DNA from: Brucella pseudogrignonensis
Lineage (GTDB): Bacteria > Pseudomonadota > Alphaproteobacteria > Rhizobiales > Rhizobiaceae
Reading direction: 5' to 3'
NCBI RefSeq assembly: GCF_002252525.1
Contig: NZ_NNRM01000003.1
Coordinates: 108,493-172,492 of the forward strand
DNA length: 64,000 nt
Positions 39,777-49,843 of this stretch are shown piece by piece. The translations under genes and the position numbers were made by a program. Position 1 is the first letter of the stretch. The number at the start of each line of letters is the position of its first letter. Under the pieces are notes generated by a model. It had not been told where the DNA came from. It made no database searches and saw only the letters and a list, made by a program, of their open reading frames with translations.

Positions 39777-42434
39777 TCAGACGATCAGCGCTTTGACCGC
39801 TGCGATTGCATCATTTGCCTTGGTGCCATCGGGACCACCGGCCTGAGCCATATCCGGACGACCGCCGCCGCCCGCGCCACCAAGCGCACCAGAAGCAGCT
39901 CGAACCAGATCAACTGCACTGAACCGACCAACCAGATCTTCGGTCACAGCAGCAACTGCGCTTGCCTTTTCATCTTCACCAACACCGATGAAGAGGACAA
40001 CACCAGAGCCAACCTGCTTCTTGCCTTCGTCGGCAAGTGGCTTGAGATCACGCGGCGAAACACCTGTCACAACCTTGCCAAGGAAATTGACACCGTTGAC
40101 GGTTTCCACAGCGCTGCCACCGTCCGAAGAACCACCGCTCAACGCAAGCTGTCTGCGTGCTTCGGTAAGTTCGCGTTCGAGTTTCTTGCGCTCATCAACC
40201 AGAGCATTGACGCGCTCCAGTGCTTCCGATGGCGTGGTTTTCAGCACGCCGGCGATTGCCTTGACGCGCTCGTCCTGTTCTTCGAGGTAAAGGCGAGCCG
40301 CCTCACCCGTCAGAGCCTCCATACGACGGACACCGGCGGCAACACCGCTATCAGATAGAATGCGAACGAGACCTATATCACCGGTCTGGCGCACATGCGT
40401 ACCACCGCAAAGCTCAACCGAGTAAGCCTTACCGGCCTTTTCGCCGTGCTTCGCCGTGCCCATCGAAACAACGCGCACTTCATCGCCGTATTTTTCGCCG
40501 AACAGCGCCATCGCACCTTCGGCAATAGCATCATTCACAGCCATCAAGCGCGTGGTGACTTGCGCATTCTGTAGAATGATCTCGTTGGCGAGATTTTCAA
40601 CAGCTGTCAGTTCCTCAGCCGAAATCGGCTTTGGGTGCGAGAAGTCAAAGCGCAGACGATCAGGCGCGACAAGCGAACCCTTCTGTGCAACGTGAGAACC
40701 CAACGTTTCACGCAGAGCTTCATGCAAGAGGTGAGTGGCCGAGTGATTGGAACGGATGCGTGTGCGACGCTCTCCATCAACCTTCAACTCAACCGGTTCA
40801 CCAACCTTCGCGGAACCCTTGGTAATTTCGCCGGTATGGACGAAGAGACCTTCGCCCTTCTTCTGCGTGTCTTTGATGTTGATAACAAAGCCTTCCCCGG
40901 AGATTGTTCCGGTATCGCCCTGCTGACCACCAGATTCGCCGTAGAATGGCGTCTGGTTGACTACGACGGACACGGTTTCGCCTTCGGCAGCCGATGCCAC
41001 TTCTGCACCATCACGCACGAGGGCAGCAATAACACCTTCCGCACTTTCGGTTTCATAGCCGAGGAACTCGGTCGCGCCGACCTTATCCTTGATGCCGAAC
41101 CAGATGGTTTCCGTTGCAGCTTCGCCGGAACCGGTCCAGTTGGCGCGAGCTTCCGCCTTCTGGCGTTCCATGGCGACATTGAAGCCATCAGTATCGACCG
41201 TCACGCCGCGTTGGCGCAAAGCATCCTGCGTCAGATCAAGCGGGAAACCATAGGTATCGTAAAGTTTGAACGCGGTTTCGCCATCAAGACGATCACCTTC
41301 AACCAGATTTTCCGAAGCATCGGAAAGCAGGCCAAGGCCGCGTTCCAACGTTTTGCGGAAACGGGTTTCTTCCAGCTTAAGTGTTTCGGAAATAAGCGCT
41401 TCTGCGCGGATGAGTTCCGGGTAAGCCTGGCCCATTTCGCGGATCAGAGCTGGCAGCAGACGCCACATCAATGGCTGGCTCGCGCCAAGCAGCTGCGCAT
41501 GGCGCATGGCGCGACGCATGATGCGGCGCAGAACATAACCGCGACCTTCATTTGATGGCAGAACACCGTCGGCAATCAGGAAGCTTGATGCACGCAAATG
41601 ATCGGCAATTACGCGATGGCTGGCGCGGAAATCGCCTTCAGCCTTAACGCCTGTTGCTTCTTCCGAAGCACGGATAAGCGCCTTAAAGAGATCGATATCG
41701 TAATTGTCGTGCACGCCCTGAAGTACGGCCGCAACACGCTCAAGGCCCATCCCCGTATCAATCGACGGGCGTGGAAGATCAATGCGCTGATCAGGTGTAA
41801 CCTGTTCAAACTGCATGAAAACGAGGTTCCAGATTTCAATGAAACGGTCGCCATCTTCGTCTGCCGATCCGGGAGGTCCACCCCAAATATGATCGCCGTG
41901 ATCGTAGAAAATTTCCGAACAAGGACCGCAAGGCCCAGTATCACCCATAGCCCAGAAGTTGTCATTCGTTGCAATGCGGATGATGCGATCATCCGAAAGA
42001 CCGGCAATCTTCTTCCAGAAATTCGCAGCATCATCATCCGTGTGATAGACGGTGACGAGCAGCTTGTCCTTGTTGAGGCCAAATTCCTTGGTAATCAGAT
42101 TCCAGGCATGGCTGATCGCTTCTTCCTTGAAGTAATCACCAAACGAGAAATTGCCGAGCATTTCAAAGAAAGTGTGGTGGCGCGCTGTGTAGCCCACATT
42201 ATCCAGATCGTTATGCTTGCCGCCAGCGCGTACGCATTTTTGCGAAGTGGTCGCGCGGCTGTAAGGGCGCTGCTCAAGACCAGTAAAAACGTTCTTGAAC
42301 TGCACCATACCCGCATTGGTGAACATCAGCGTCGGGTCGTTACGAGGAACGAGCGGGCTTGATGAAACGACTTCATGTCCGTTTTTGCGGAAATAGTCGA
42401 GGAATGTGGACCTTATCTCGTTGACGCCAGCCAT
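39777..42434 (-). CDS. alaS: Alanyl-tRNA synthetase
   Basis: 885 residues, the full-length class II enzyme. The aminoacylation core begins with [20 protein letters not shown] and has [20 protein letters not shown]. The editing domain shows [20 protein letters not shown] with its zinc histidines and [17 protein letters not shown] with Cys and His. The C-Ala domain ends in [13 protein letters not shown], typical of the family. Upstream lies a 396-base gap with tandem stem-loops in what is probably a long leader. Confidence 0.98.
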   Translation of the reverse strand: MAGVNEIRSTFLDYFRKNGHEVVSSSPLVPRNDPTLMFTNAGMVQFKNVFTGLEQRPYSRATTSQKCVRAGGKHNDLDNVGYTARHHTFFEMLGNFSFGDYFKEEAISHAWNLITKEFGLNKDKLLVTVYHTDDDAANFWKKIAGLSDDRIIRIATNDNFWAMGDTGPCGPCSEIFYDHGDHIWGGPPGSADEDGDRFIEIWNLVFMQFEQVTPDQRIDLPRPSIDTGMGLERVAAVLQGVHDNYDIDLFKALIRASEEATGVKAEGDFRASHRVIADHLRASSFLIADGVLPSNEGRGYVLRRIMRRAMRHAQLLGASQPLMWRLLPALIREMGQAYPELIRAEALISETLKLEETRFRKTLERGLGLLSDASENLVEGDRLDGETAFKLYDTYGFPLDLTQDALRQRGVTVDTDGFNVAMERQKAEARANWTGSGEAATETIWFGIKDKVGATEFLGYETESAEGVIAALVRDGAEVASAAEGETVSVVVNQTPFYGESGGQQGDTGTISGEGFVINIKDTQKKGEGLFVHTGEITKGSAKVGEPVELKVDGERRTRIRSNHSATHLLHEALRETLGSHVAQKGSLVAPDRLRFDFSHPKPISAEELTAVENLANEIILQNAQVTTRLMAVNDAIAEGAMALFGEKYGDEVRVVSMGTAKHGEKAGKAYSVELCGGTHVRQTGDIGLVRILSDSGVAAGVRRMEALTGEAARLYLEEQDERVKAIAGVLKTTPSEALERVNALVDERKKLERELTEARRQLALSGGSSDGGSAVETVNGVNFLGKVVTGVSPRDLKPLADEGKKQVGSGVVLFIGVGEDEKASAVAAVTEDLVGRFSAVDLVRAASGALGGAGGGGRPDMAQAGGPDGTKANDAIAAVKALIV

Positions 42435-42830
42435 AATTCACCCTTGGACATTTTCTGCCCTGCATGAGATGCGCATGAAATACGCATCAATTATATAATC
42501 TCCACCCGCAGGAATGCGGCGATATACGGCACATTTTGCCGCCACGCTTCGACTACCCGATAATGGAAAGCCCGTGAGGTAGAGTTTCGGTTGTCCGCTT
42601 TTAGCGGTGCACTGCTTTTCTGTCCAGATAAGCAGTGCGCGCTATAAAAGCAATTTCGCCCGGAAACCTAGAAAACGGCAACTATGCAACAGTGCCGAAC
42701 CATAGGAGAGCCAATTAACTGGCTTCACCGTAAATGCTGCGCGTAATGTCTGACGTGATACGCCCCAGCTCAAAAGCAAAAGCCCCGCATTTTCATGCGG
42801 GGCTTTTGTCAAATTATAGAGCCAGGAAAC
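42435..42830. other. alaS leader region and gap to recA
   Basis: 396 bases, no gene recognised. From right to left it holds the recA terminator (42774-42809), an AT-poor stretch, a perfect nine-base hairpin GCACTGCTT-N12-AAGCAGTGC at 42609-42638, and CCGC-TTTTA-GCGG at 42595-42607, about 160 bases before the alaS ATG. If alaS transcription starts between the terminator and the hairpins, both stems would lie in its leader RNA. Confidence 0.55.
42774..42809 (-). terminator. Rho-independent terminator of recA
   Basis: AAAAGCCCCGCAT and ATGCGGGGCTTTT pair fully around TTTC, 22 bases after the recA stop. On the minus strand the stem is followed by GCTTTTG. Confidence 0.9.
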
Positions 42831-43916
42831 TTATGCTTCGGCTGCGTCTGGACCGTCATCCGCTTCCGGACCACCATCTTCAAGGAATTGCTCGGCGATC
42901 AAGCCGGCGTTCTGACGGAGTGTCGTTTCGATTTCTTTCGCGACTTCCGGATTATCCTTGAGGTACTGCTTGGCATTTTCGCGGCCCTGCCCGAGACGCT
43001 GGGAATTATAGGAGAACCATGCTCCGGACTTCTCGACCACACCGGCTTTAACGCCAAGGTCGACCAGCTCACCAGTCTTGGAAACACCTGCACCATACAT
43101 GATGTCGAACTCGACCTGCTTGAATGGAGGGGCAAGCTTGTTCTTGACCACCTTCACGCGAGTCTGGTTACCAACGACCTCGTCACGTTCCTTGATCGAA
43201 CCAATACGGCGAATATCAAGACGTACAGAAGCATAGAACTTCAGTGCATTACCGCCGGTCGTTGTTTCAGGCGAACCGAACATAACGCCGATCTTCATAC
43301 GAATCTGGTTGATGAAGATGACCATGCAGTTTGAACGCGAAATCGAAGCGGTGAGCTTGCGCAGAGCCTGGCTCATCAGACGCGCCTGAAGGCCAGGCAA
43401 AGAATCGCCCATTTCGCCTTCAATTTCAGCACGCGGCGTAAGAGCAGCAACCGAGTCGACAACCAGAACATCGATAGCACCGGAGCGCACAAGCGTATCC
43501 GTGATTTCAAGTGCTTGTTCGCCAGTATCAGGCTGAGAAATCAGCAGATTTTCAAGATCAACGCCAAGCTTGCGGGCATATACCGGATCAAGTGCGTGTT
43601 CCGCATCCACGAATGCGCAAATACCACCCTTCTTCTGTGCTTCTGCAATCGTATGCAGTGCGAGAGTGGTTTTACCCGAACTTTCCGGGCCATAGATTTC
43701 AACGATACGTCCCTTGGGCAGACCGCCGACGCCCAATGCGATATCGAGAGAAAGCGAGCCGGTTGGCACAGTCTCAATATCGACGACCTCGTTCTGACCG
43801 AGCCGCATGATTGAGCCCTTGCCGAACGCACGTTCAATTTGCGACAGCGCCGCATCAAGTGCCTTAGTCTTGTCCACTGAATTTTCCTCAACGAGTCGCA
43901 ATGATTTCTGAGACAT
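42831..43916 (-). CDS. recA: Recombinase RecA
   Basis: 361 residues. Catalyses strand exchange and promotes self-cleavage of LexA in the SOS response. Walker A is GPESSGKT (76-83); [20 protein letters not shown] holds Walker B and loop L1; loop L2 is near [20 protein letters not shown]. The C-terminus is the usual acidic tail. Upstream on the minus side is a LexA-type box about 125 bases before the ATG. Confidence 0.98.
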   Translation of the reverse strand: MSQKSLRLVEENSVDKTKALDAALSQIERAFGKGSIMRLGQNEVVDIETVPTGSLSLDIALGVGGLPKGRIVEIYGPESSGKTTLALHTIAEAQKKGGICAFVDAEHALDPVYARKLGVDLENLLISQPDTGEQALEITDTLVRSGAIDVLVVDSVAALTPRAEIEGEMGDSLPGLQARLMSQALRKLTASISRSNCMVIFINQIRMKIGVMFGSPETTTGGNALKFYASVRLDIRRIGSIKERDEVVGNQTRVKVVKNKLAPPFKQVEFDIMYGAGVSKTGELVDLGVKAGVVEKSGAWFSYNSQRLGQGRENAKQYLKDNPEVAKEIETTLRQNAGLIAEQFLEDGGPEADDGPDAAEA

Positions 43917-44039
43917 CTTACACCATCCTCTTGCCTCGCTAGAAGCCCATAGGGCTCATCGCCACTATCTATTTGTATCCGTTTTGTTCCAATTTAGCAA
44001 CCTTGTCAAGTAATTGATTTAAATAGATATAATTTTTTT

Positions 44040-44054
44040 GTTCTATTATTGTTC
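44040..44054. promoter_or_regulatory. LexA (SOS) box upstream of recA
   Basis: GTTCTATTATTGTTC, an exact match to the alphaproteobacterial SOS consensus GTTC-N7-GTTC. It lies 124 bases upstream of the recA start, in an AT-rich promoter region with TTGACA nearby on the minus strand. LexA repression of recA is well established for this group. Confidence 0.88.
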
Positions 44055-44135
44055 TATAATATTAGAAATGGCAAATGTGAATCACTATCCACGCATTAGT
44101 TAAGAAAAACTGAAGTTTTTGATACACGATTCTTC

Positions 44136-44172
44136 AAAATACAAAACGCAGCCCTTCTTCCGAAGGACTGCG
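44136..44172 (-). terminator. Rho-independent terminator of the OmpA-like lipoprotein gene
   Basis: CGCAGCCCTTC and GAAGGACTGCG pair with one mismatch around TTCC. On the minus strand it is followed by TTTTGTATTTTG. It lies about 30 bases after the lipoprotein stop, in the gap that also carries the recA promoter. Confidence 0.82.
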
Positions 44173-44203
44173 CTGAAAAAGAATCTGACTGATTCTTGAT
44201 TTA

Positions 44204-44869
44204 TCAGCTTGCGCCACGAAGCGGCGAAATCTGAATTTCAACGCGGCGGTTCTGCGCGCGGCCATCCGGCGTCGCATTGGTCGCAACTGGCTGGCTAGCG
44301 CCGTAGCCAATAACTGCGAAGCGACGTGGATCGATACCCTGCGAACCCAAATAGCTTGCAACAGACGATGCGCGGCGCTGCGAGAGACCCTGATTGTAAC
44401 TCGCACTACCGGTCGAGTCGGTGTGACCGTGAACGTCGACAAGAGTCTGGTTGAACTTACGCAGAACGATCGCGACCGAGTTCAGCGTTGGGTAGAACTG
44501 GCTCTTAACCTGATCCTGATCCGTATCGAAGGTAATGGCTGAAGGCATGTTCAGGATAATCTGGTCACCATTACGCGTAACGGAAACACCAGTGCCCTGC
44601 AGCTGATTGCGCAGTTCGGATTCCTGACGATCCATGTAATTGCCGATTGCGCCGCCACCCAAAGCACCAATACCGGCGCCGATCAGGACTGCATTGCGCT
44701 GAGCGCGGCTGGAGCCACCGACCATGAGGCCGCCAAGCGCACCAACAGCGGCACCGATTGCAGCGCCACCGGCGGTGTTCGATACCTTCTGTTCACCAGT
44801 ATAAGGATCGGTGGTGCAGCCTGCCAGAAATGTGGCACCTATTAGGGCAATCCCGATTTTCTTCAGCAT
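44204..44869 (-). CDS. OmpA family lipoprotein with glycine zipper (YiaD-like)
   Basis: 221 residues. Lipoprotein signal with LAGC lipobox (Cys18), then a glycine-zipper membrane segment (about 33-78, AAIGAAVGALGGLMVGGSSR and GAGIGALGGGAIGNYMD), then a peptidoglycan-binding OmpA domain (about 108-218) with HGHTDSTGS and LSQRRASSVASYL. Likely links the outer membrane to peptidoglycan. It has its own promoter and terminator, standing alone between recA and the transglycosylase gene. Confidence 0.93.
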   Translation of the reverse strand: MLKKIGIALIGATFLAGCTTDPYTGEQKVSNTAGGAAIGAAVGALGGLMVGGSSRAQRNAVLIGAGIGALGGGAIGNYMDRQESELRNQLQGTGVSVTRNGDQIILNMPSAITFDTDQDQVKSQFYPTLNSVAIVLRKFNQTLVDVHGHTDSTGSASYNQGLSQRRASSVASYLGSQGIDPRRFAVIGYGASQPVATNATPDGRAQNRRVEIQISPLRGAS

Positions 44870-45011
44870 GTATTGGTAATCCTCAATTGTCGATTCGTCG
44901 CGAATGATAGCTTCGATTAAGGCCGGATGGTGTCTTTAAATCCCCATCCGCGACTTTTAGAACGCAATTTGGCTTGTTTACAACAGCTTGCCGACATTTG
45001 ATCGCCGCGCC

Positions 45012-45596
45012 TTAGCCAATCCGCCCACATTGACGCAGCTGAGTTGCGTAACGGTTGGCCATGGATTGAGCGCGTCTCGCACCGTTCAACGCTGTCGCAT
45101 TGCCGCGCCAGACTCCACGGGAATATCCACCATGTCCCGAGTAATACGCAAGATAGAGACTGTAAGCGTCAGCCCGATTGATACCATTTTTCTGATAGCT
45201 CTGATTGTGATACCAGCCGATAAAGTGGATCGCGTCGCCGAAGTTGCTGCGAGAGGCGGTCCAGCGACCAGTCTCACGCTTATAGCGATCCCAGGTTCCG
45301 TTCAGTGCCTGCGAATAGCCATAGGCGCTCGAAGCACGTTTCCACGGGATAAAGCCAAGCAGCTTGGTACGCGGTGGACGAGCATAAGGGCGGAATCCGG
45401 ATTCAGTATAAATTGTCGCCATTAGAACATGGACCGGCACACCGAACTCGCGCGAAGCGCGGGTCGCGTCTTTCTGCCAATTATTTATCCAACCGTCGCG
45501 TTGATCAAAGACTGCGCAAACATTGCTGACCTGTCGTGGAGCAGTCGCGCAGCCGCCAAGAATAACGAGCGCGACGAGAAGCAAAACGCGCGTCAT
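45012..45596 (-). CDS. Lytic transglycosylase-like lipoprotein (SLT domain)
   Basis: 194 residues from the ATG with GAGG six bases upstream. MTRVLLLVALVILGGC is a lipoprotein signal with Cys16. The SLT domain has catalytic Glu65 in ATIYTESGFRP, then SAYGYSQALNGTWDRYK and a final TALNGARRAQSMANRYATQL. It should cleave peptidoglycan glycan chains with 1,6-anhydro ends. The gene has no partner on the same strand close by; 285 bases upstream separate it from the SnoaL-like gene. Confidence 0.88.
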   Translation of the reverse strand: MTRVLLLVALVILGGCATAPRQVSNVCAVFDQRDGWINNWQKDATRASREFGVPVHVLMATIYTESGFRPYARPPRTKLLGFIPWKRASSAYGYSQALNGTWDRYKRETGRWTASRSNFGDAIHFIGWYHNQSYQKNGINRADAYSLYLAYYSGHGGYSRGVWRGNATALNGARRAQSMANRYATQLRQCGRIG

Positions 45597-45893
45597 GGGA
45601 AACCTCATTGCAATTACAAAAATTGATAAATTGTAAAAATTAAAGAGGACTTAAACTAAGGCATTGATTTCTTTATGGTTACTACAATGTTTACAGCCTC
45701 TTCCGTTGGTTGCTGAACGTTTGAATTCATTGGTAAAACCAATCTCAGCACGGCCACCGAGTACAACCCTTAATTGCTTACACATTGACTGCGGCTCGCA
45801 GGATGAAGGCCGAATTGTGACTAAAGTCAAAAACGCTGTTAAAACGTGTCTGATGCAGAGTGTGTTCATGCATAGAACAACGGAGGAGCTTTC
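45597..45893. other. AT-rich divergent gap between transglycosylase and SnoaL-like genes
   Basis: About 297 bases, AT-rich. It should contain promoters for both flanking genes. A stretch at about 45690-45800 gives peptide-like frames on both strands, but none has a ribosome site or a recognisable domain, so I call no gene. Confidence 0.4.
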
Positions 45894-46280
45894 ATGAATG
45901 TGCAAAAGCTGCGTGAAGTTTACGAAGCATATATATCCTGTCTTAATGCTCAGGATTGGCCATCGTTAAAGCTTTATGTGGCTGAAGATGCTCAGCATAA
46001 TGGTCAGAGATTGGGCGTTGACGGATATCGCGACATGCTCATTCGAGATTATCAACAGATACCGGATCTACAGTTTAAGATAGGCTTGTTGGTTGTTGAG
46101 CCACCAGTTGTCGCAAGCAGATTAGATTTTGATTGCACGCCTGTCGGGCAATTTCTCGGCCTTCCCATAAATGGCAGGAATATCCGTTTTTCCGAGAACG
46201 TCTTTTATGAGTTTTCAGACAACAAAATCAGCAAGGTCTGGTCTGTTCTCGATAAAGCGAGCATCGAAGCACAACTCTGA
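45894..46280 (+). CDS. SnoaL-like polyketide cyclase/ester cyclase family protein
   Basis: 128 residues with GGAGGAGCTTTC before the ATG. VYEAYISCLNAQDWPSLKLY, DGYRDMLIRDYQQIPDLQF and CTPVGQFLGLPINGRNIRFS are the NTF2-like fold and motifs of the SnoaL_2/ester-cyclase family, many of which are uncharacterised enzymes. The DNA is visibly AT-richer than its neighbours and uses ATA, AGA, AGG and TTA codons that are rare here, which suggests a recent acquisition. It converges on rarA. Confidence 0.82.
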   Translation: MNVQKLREVYEAYISCLNAQDWPSLKLYVAEDAQHNGQRLGVDGYRDMLIRDYQQIPDLQFKIGLLVVEPPVVASRLDFDCTPVGQFLGLPINGRNIRFSENVFYEFSDNKISKVWSVLDKASIEAQL

Positions 46281-46301
46281 CGTCACGCAAGAACCATCCG
46301 T

Positions 46302-47618
46302 TCAACGGCGTGTTTGACGTTCGGCCCTTAGGCGTGACCAATAATCAAGCCGCTTGCGAATATCGCGCTCAAAGCCTCTTTCCGGCGGATCATAGAAAAT
46401 CTGCCGTCCCATGGCTTCCGGGAAGTAATCCTGACCGGAAAATGCGTCAGGCTGGTCATGATCATAAGCATAACCATCACCATAGCCTTCATTCTTCATC
46501 AGCTTCGTCGGCGCGTTGAGAATCTGCTTCGGCGGCAACAATGAGCCATTTTCTTTGGCGGCACGCATCGAAGCCTTATAAGCCATGTAAACCGCATTGG
46601 ATTTGGGTGCTGTCGCGAGATAGACGCAGGCTTGGGCAAGCGCCAGTTCCCCCTCCGGCGAACCCAGATAATCATAGGCATCTTTAGCGGCATTGCAGAT
46701 AACAAGCGCTTGTGGATCAGCCAGGCCAATATCTTCAACCGCCATGCGGACAAGGCGACGCCCAAGATAGAGCGGATCTTCACCGGCATCGAACATGCGG
46801 CTGAGATAATAAAGAGCGGCATCAGGATCAGATCCCCGCACCGATTTATGCAAAGCGGAAATCAGATTGTAGTGGCCGTCTTGTCCCTTGTCATAAACTG
46901 GCGCGCGACGCTGAACAACATCCTGAAGCTTTGCAGCGTCAAACACCTCGTCTGGTCTCGCTGCACGCCATACTTCTTCTGCAAGTGTTAGCGCGGCACG
47001 ACCGTCACCATCGGCCATGCGAACCAGGCTTGCTCGTGCTTCTTCGTCCAGCGGCAGCGGACGTGCTTCCTGTTCTTCTGCACGCGTGAGAAGCGTAGCG
47101 ATGCTTTCGCCATTATGCGGATGAAAAGTCAGCACCCTCGCCCGCGACAACAAAGCGGCGTTGAGTTCAAACGAAGGGTTTTCTGTCGTAGCGCCAATCA
47201 GGATGACCGTGCCGTCCTCCATTACTGGCAGAAAACTATCCTGTTGCGCGCGATTGAAACGATGAATCTCATCCACAAAGAGCAGTGTTTGGCGACCCGA
47301 CATGCGTCGTGCGCGCGCTGATTCAAAAACCTTTTTGAGGTCAGCAACACCGGAGAAAATCGCTGAGATTTGCTCGAAAGCCAAATCAGTCTCTCCGGCA
47401 AGCAGCCTGGCAACTGTTGTCTTGCCAGTGCCCGGAGGGCCCCAGAAGATCATCGAGCCGAGCGAGCCGGATGCGATCATGCGTGTCAGCACACCTTCTG
47501 GTCCTGTCAGGTGTTCCTGCCCCGTCACTTCCGAAAGGTGGCGCGGGCGCAAGCGATCAGCGAGTGGCCTGTTACGGTCCGCATTCGGATCAACCGCAGT
47601 TGAAAAAAGGTCGCTCAT
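46302..47618 (-). CDS. rarA: Replication-associated recombination protein RarA (MgsA)
   Basis: 438 residues. AAA+ ATPase of the clamp-loader type that acts at stalled replication forks. Walker A GPPGTGKT at 60-67, Walker B LLFVDEIHRFN, sensor IGATTENPSFELNAALLSRA and the C-terminal tetramerisation part with AYDHDQPDAFSGQDYFP are all present. It lies 90 bases after degP-type gene, with that gene's terminator between them, so the two are transcribed separately. Confidence 0.96.
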   Translation of the reverse strand: MSDLFSTAVDPNADRNRPLADRLRPRHLSEVTGQEHLTGPEGVLTRMIASGSLGSMIFWGPPGTGKTTVARLLAGETDLAFEQISAIFSGVADLKKVFESARARRMSGRQTLLFVDEIHRFNRAQQDSFLPVMEDGTVILIGATTENPSFELNAALLSRARVLTFHPHNGESIATLLTRAEEQEARPLPLDEEARASLVRMADGDGRAALTLAEEVWRAARPDEVFDAAKLQDVVQRRAPVYDKGQDGHYNLISALHKSVRGSDPDAALYYLSRMFDAGEDPLYLGRRLVRMAVEDIGLADPQALVICNAAKDAYDYLGSPEGELALAQACVYLATAPKSNAVYMAYKASMRAAKENGSLLPPKQILNAPTKLMKNEGYGDGYAYDHDQPDAFSGQDYFPEAMGRQIFYDPPERGFERDIRKRLDYWSRLRAERQTRR

Positions 47619-47638
47619 TTCGCTTCGCTCAATGCCAG

Positions 47639-47682
47639 AAAAACAGATGTCGTCTCAGGCATAGTCCCGCCTGAAACGACAT
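47639..47682 (-). terminator. Rho-independent terminator of the HtrA-type protease gene
   Basis: ATGTCGTCTCAGGC and GCCTGAAACGACAT pair at 13 of 14 positions around an eight-base loop. On the minus strand it is followed by CTGTTTTTCTGG. It lies 26 bases past the protease stop and directly before rarA. Confidence 0.85.
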
Positions 47683-47708
47683 GCAACTTTAAATGCTTGG
47701 CGATGAGG

Positions 47709-49142
47709 TCAGCGAACAAACTGTCGGATCAGCGCGCCATTACGCTCAACTTCCAGTCTCCAGGCCAAACCTCGGCCATCATTAAGCGCTGCAGTCAGAT
47801 CATTAATCGTGCGGATCGGGTTACCATTGATACCTCTGATAATATCACGTTGACGCAAACCAAGTCGTGCGGCCTGTGAATTAATGACGACATCAGTCAC
47901 AATAACGCCCCGCGCCCCATCACGCAGACGCATTTTTGAAGCCGTTTGTGGTGTTAGTTCTTCAACCACGGCACCTGCAAAGGGATTGTCACCCTCTATG
48001 GTCTGCTTCTGTTGCGGCTTGGCTTCAGGCTCTTTTGCAAGCTTAACAGGCAGTTTGCTATCCTTACCGTTACGCACAATATCCAGCGTCACTGTATTGC
48101 CGATGCCAGCTGTCGAAAGACGATAACCGAGCACATCGATATTATCGGCCCTGACACCCTGTACCGAAAGCACCACATCGCCAACTTTCAAGCCAGCTTG
48201 TTCGGCAGGACCGCCCTTGGTGACGGCTGTCACCAGCACGCCAAAGGACTTATCCATGCCGAGACCTTCAGCAACGTCAGGCGTGATGTTCTGAAAGGTC
48301 GCACCGATAAATGGACGTTCAAAGCTCGTGCTCCCGCTCAATGCGGCATCAACAACGGCGCGTACCATATTGGAAGGAATAGCGAATCCGATACCGACAG
48401 ATCCACCTGAGCGGGAATAAATTGCGGTATTGATACCAATCAGGCGTCCACGCATGTCGATCAGACCGCCGCCCGAATTTCCGGGATTGATAGCGGCATC
48501 AGTCTGAATGAAGAAGTCAAAATCTGAAACGCCAACCTGCGTACGAGATTGGGCGGAAACAATACCGTTGGTAACAGTCTGGCCGACCCCAAACGGATTG
48601 CCGATAGCCAGCACAAGATCGCCAACTTCAACACCATCCGAATCACCCAGCGACAGAACCGGGAATTTGTCATTCGCGTCGATCTTCAACACCGCAAGAT
48701 CGGTCGTTTCATCGCGCAGCAGCACCTTGCTTTCGAACTGGCGGCCATCTGAAAGCGCCACCTTAATTTCGTCGGCGTCCTTAATGACGTGATTGTTTGT
48801 GACAACAATACCAGACGCATCAACGATGACGCCCGAACCCAGCGACTGCTCAGTGCGCGACTTGCCACCGCCGCCAAACTGCTTTCCGAAAAACTGCTCA
48901 AAAAACGGATCGCCTGCAAATGGTGATGCCTGCTGCTGCACCTGACGCGCGGCGTAGACGTTAACGACTGCAGGCGCTGTTTCCTTCACCAGAGGCGCGA
49001 AGGAAAGCTGCATATCGCCACGGCTTAGAGGGATCTGTTTGCCCTGAGCTGGAACGGCTGTTTCCTGCGCGATCGCAGGCAAAGTGACTGTGCTGATCGA
49101 CGCGATAAGCAGACCCGCAATTCCATAACACCGCCAATTCAT
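47709..49142 (-). CDS. Do-family periplasmic serine endopeptidase (DegP/HtrA-like)
   Basis: 477 residues from the ATG with GGAG seven bases upstream; longer in-frame starts are not supported. Signal peptide to about residue 26 (…TVTLPAIAQ). The catalytic triad is His118 (VVTNNHVI), Asp148 (ETTDLAVL) and Ser223 (INPGNSGGGL); two PDZ domains follow (about 265-355 and 385-475). It degrades or refolds envelope proteins under stress. DegP, DegQ and MucD are all close in form, so I do not give a gene symbol. Confidence 0.95.
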   Translation of the reverse strand: MNWRCYGIAGLLIASISTVTLPAIAQETAVPAQGKQIPLSRGDMQLSFAPLVKETAPAVVNVYAARQVQQQASPFAGDPFFEQFFGKQFGGGGKSRTEQSLGSGVIVDASGIVVTNNHVIKDADEIKVALSDGRQFESKVLLRDETTDLAVLKIDANDKFPVLSLGDSDGVEVGDLVLAIGNPFGVGQTVTNGIVSAQSRTQVGVSDFDFFIQTDAAINPGNSGGGLIDMRGRLIGINTAIYSRSGGSVGIGFAIPSNMVRAVVDAALSGSTSFERPFIGATFQNITPDVAEGLGMDKSFGVLVTAVTKGGPAEQAGLKVGDVVLSVQGVRADNIDVLGYRLSTAGIGNTVTLDIVRNGKDSKLPVKLAKEPEAKPQQKQTIEGDNPFAGAVVEELTPQTASKMRLRDGARGVIVTDVVINSQAARLGLRQRDIIRGINGNPIRTINDLTAALNDGRGLAWRLEVERNGALIRQFVR

Positions 49143-49320
49143 TCGCAAACTCCAGTTTTCCTCATCTCGCATCCGATTCCTCGGTGCCAATATCGGCAAT
49201 ATGGAGCTAACAAGGCCAAGTATAAAGGGCTGGAATATGGCAAAGCGCATTACAGCTTCGTAATGAATTACGTCACGCTTCTCCTAGCCTCGCAACAATT
49301 CAATAAAAACTATCTGCAAA

Positions 49321-49352
49321 CGAAAAAAGGGCCGCACGAGGCAGCCCTTTTT
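49321..49352 (-). terminator. Terminator at the end of the ribosomal block (after rplQ)
   Basis: AAAAAGGGCTGC and GCGGCCCTTTTTT (minus strand) form a stem with one mismatch, followed by a T-run, 21 bases after the rplQ stop. Confidence 0.88.
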
Positions 49353-49372
49353 CAATAAGTGCGAAGCGTAAA

Positions 49373-49801
49373 TTACGCTGCGTCAGCTTCTGCAGCGGCT
49401 TCAGCTTCAACGCGTGCGCGGTCAGCTTTGCCCTTGGCATCAACATCGCGTTCAACGAATTCGACAACTGCGAGTGGCGCATTATCGCCAGTGCGGAAGC
49501 CTGCCTTCATGATGCGGATGTAGCCGCCGTTGCGGGTTGCATAACGTGCAGCCAGCGTATCGAACAGCTTAGCAACCAGCTTGACGTCGCGGATGGCGGA
49601 AATCGCCTGACGACGTGCATGCAGGTCACCACGCTTGCCGAGAGTGACAAGCTTTTCTACGATCGGACGGATTTCCTTAGCCTTAGGAAGCGTGGTCACA
49701 ATCTGTTCGTGCTCGATGAGCGAAGCCGCCATGTTGGCGAACATTGCCTTGCGATGCGAGGCAGTGCGGTTCAGCTTACGCTGTCCATTACCGTGGCGCA
49801 T
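49373..49801 (-). CDS. rplQ: 50S ribosomal protein L17
   Basis: 142 residues; alphaproteobacterial L17 carries a C-terminal extension rich in Ala, Glu and Asp, seen here after about residue 118. [20 protein letters not shown] and [20 protein letters not shown] are the family start; [20 protein letters not shown] is the central signature. Last gene of the alpha operon, 42 bases after rpoA, followed by a terminator. Confidence 0.97.
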   Translation of the reverse strand: MRHGNGQRKLNRTASHRKAMFANMAASLIEHEQIVTTLPKAKEIRPIVEKLVTLGKRGDLHARRQAISAIRDVKLVAKLFDTLAARYATRNGGYIRIMKAGFRTGDNAPLAVVEFVERDVDAKGKADRARVEAEAAAEADAA

Positions 49802-49843
49802 GGCCTTCTCCTTTTAACTCAGTTCTGCCGGAAACGTCCGGTC

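Noticed and set aside
45651-45905. An 84-codon minus-strand frame in the transglycosylase-SnoaL gap
   Set aside because: No ribosome site or domain, and it runs over the SnoaL start; peptide-like look is not enough to call a gene.
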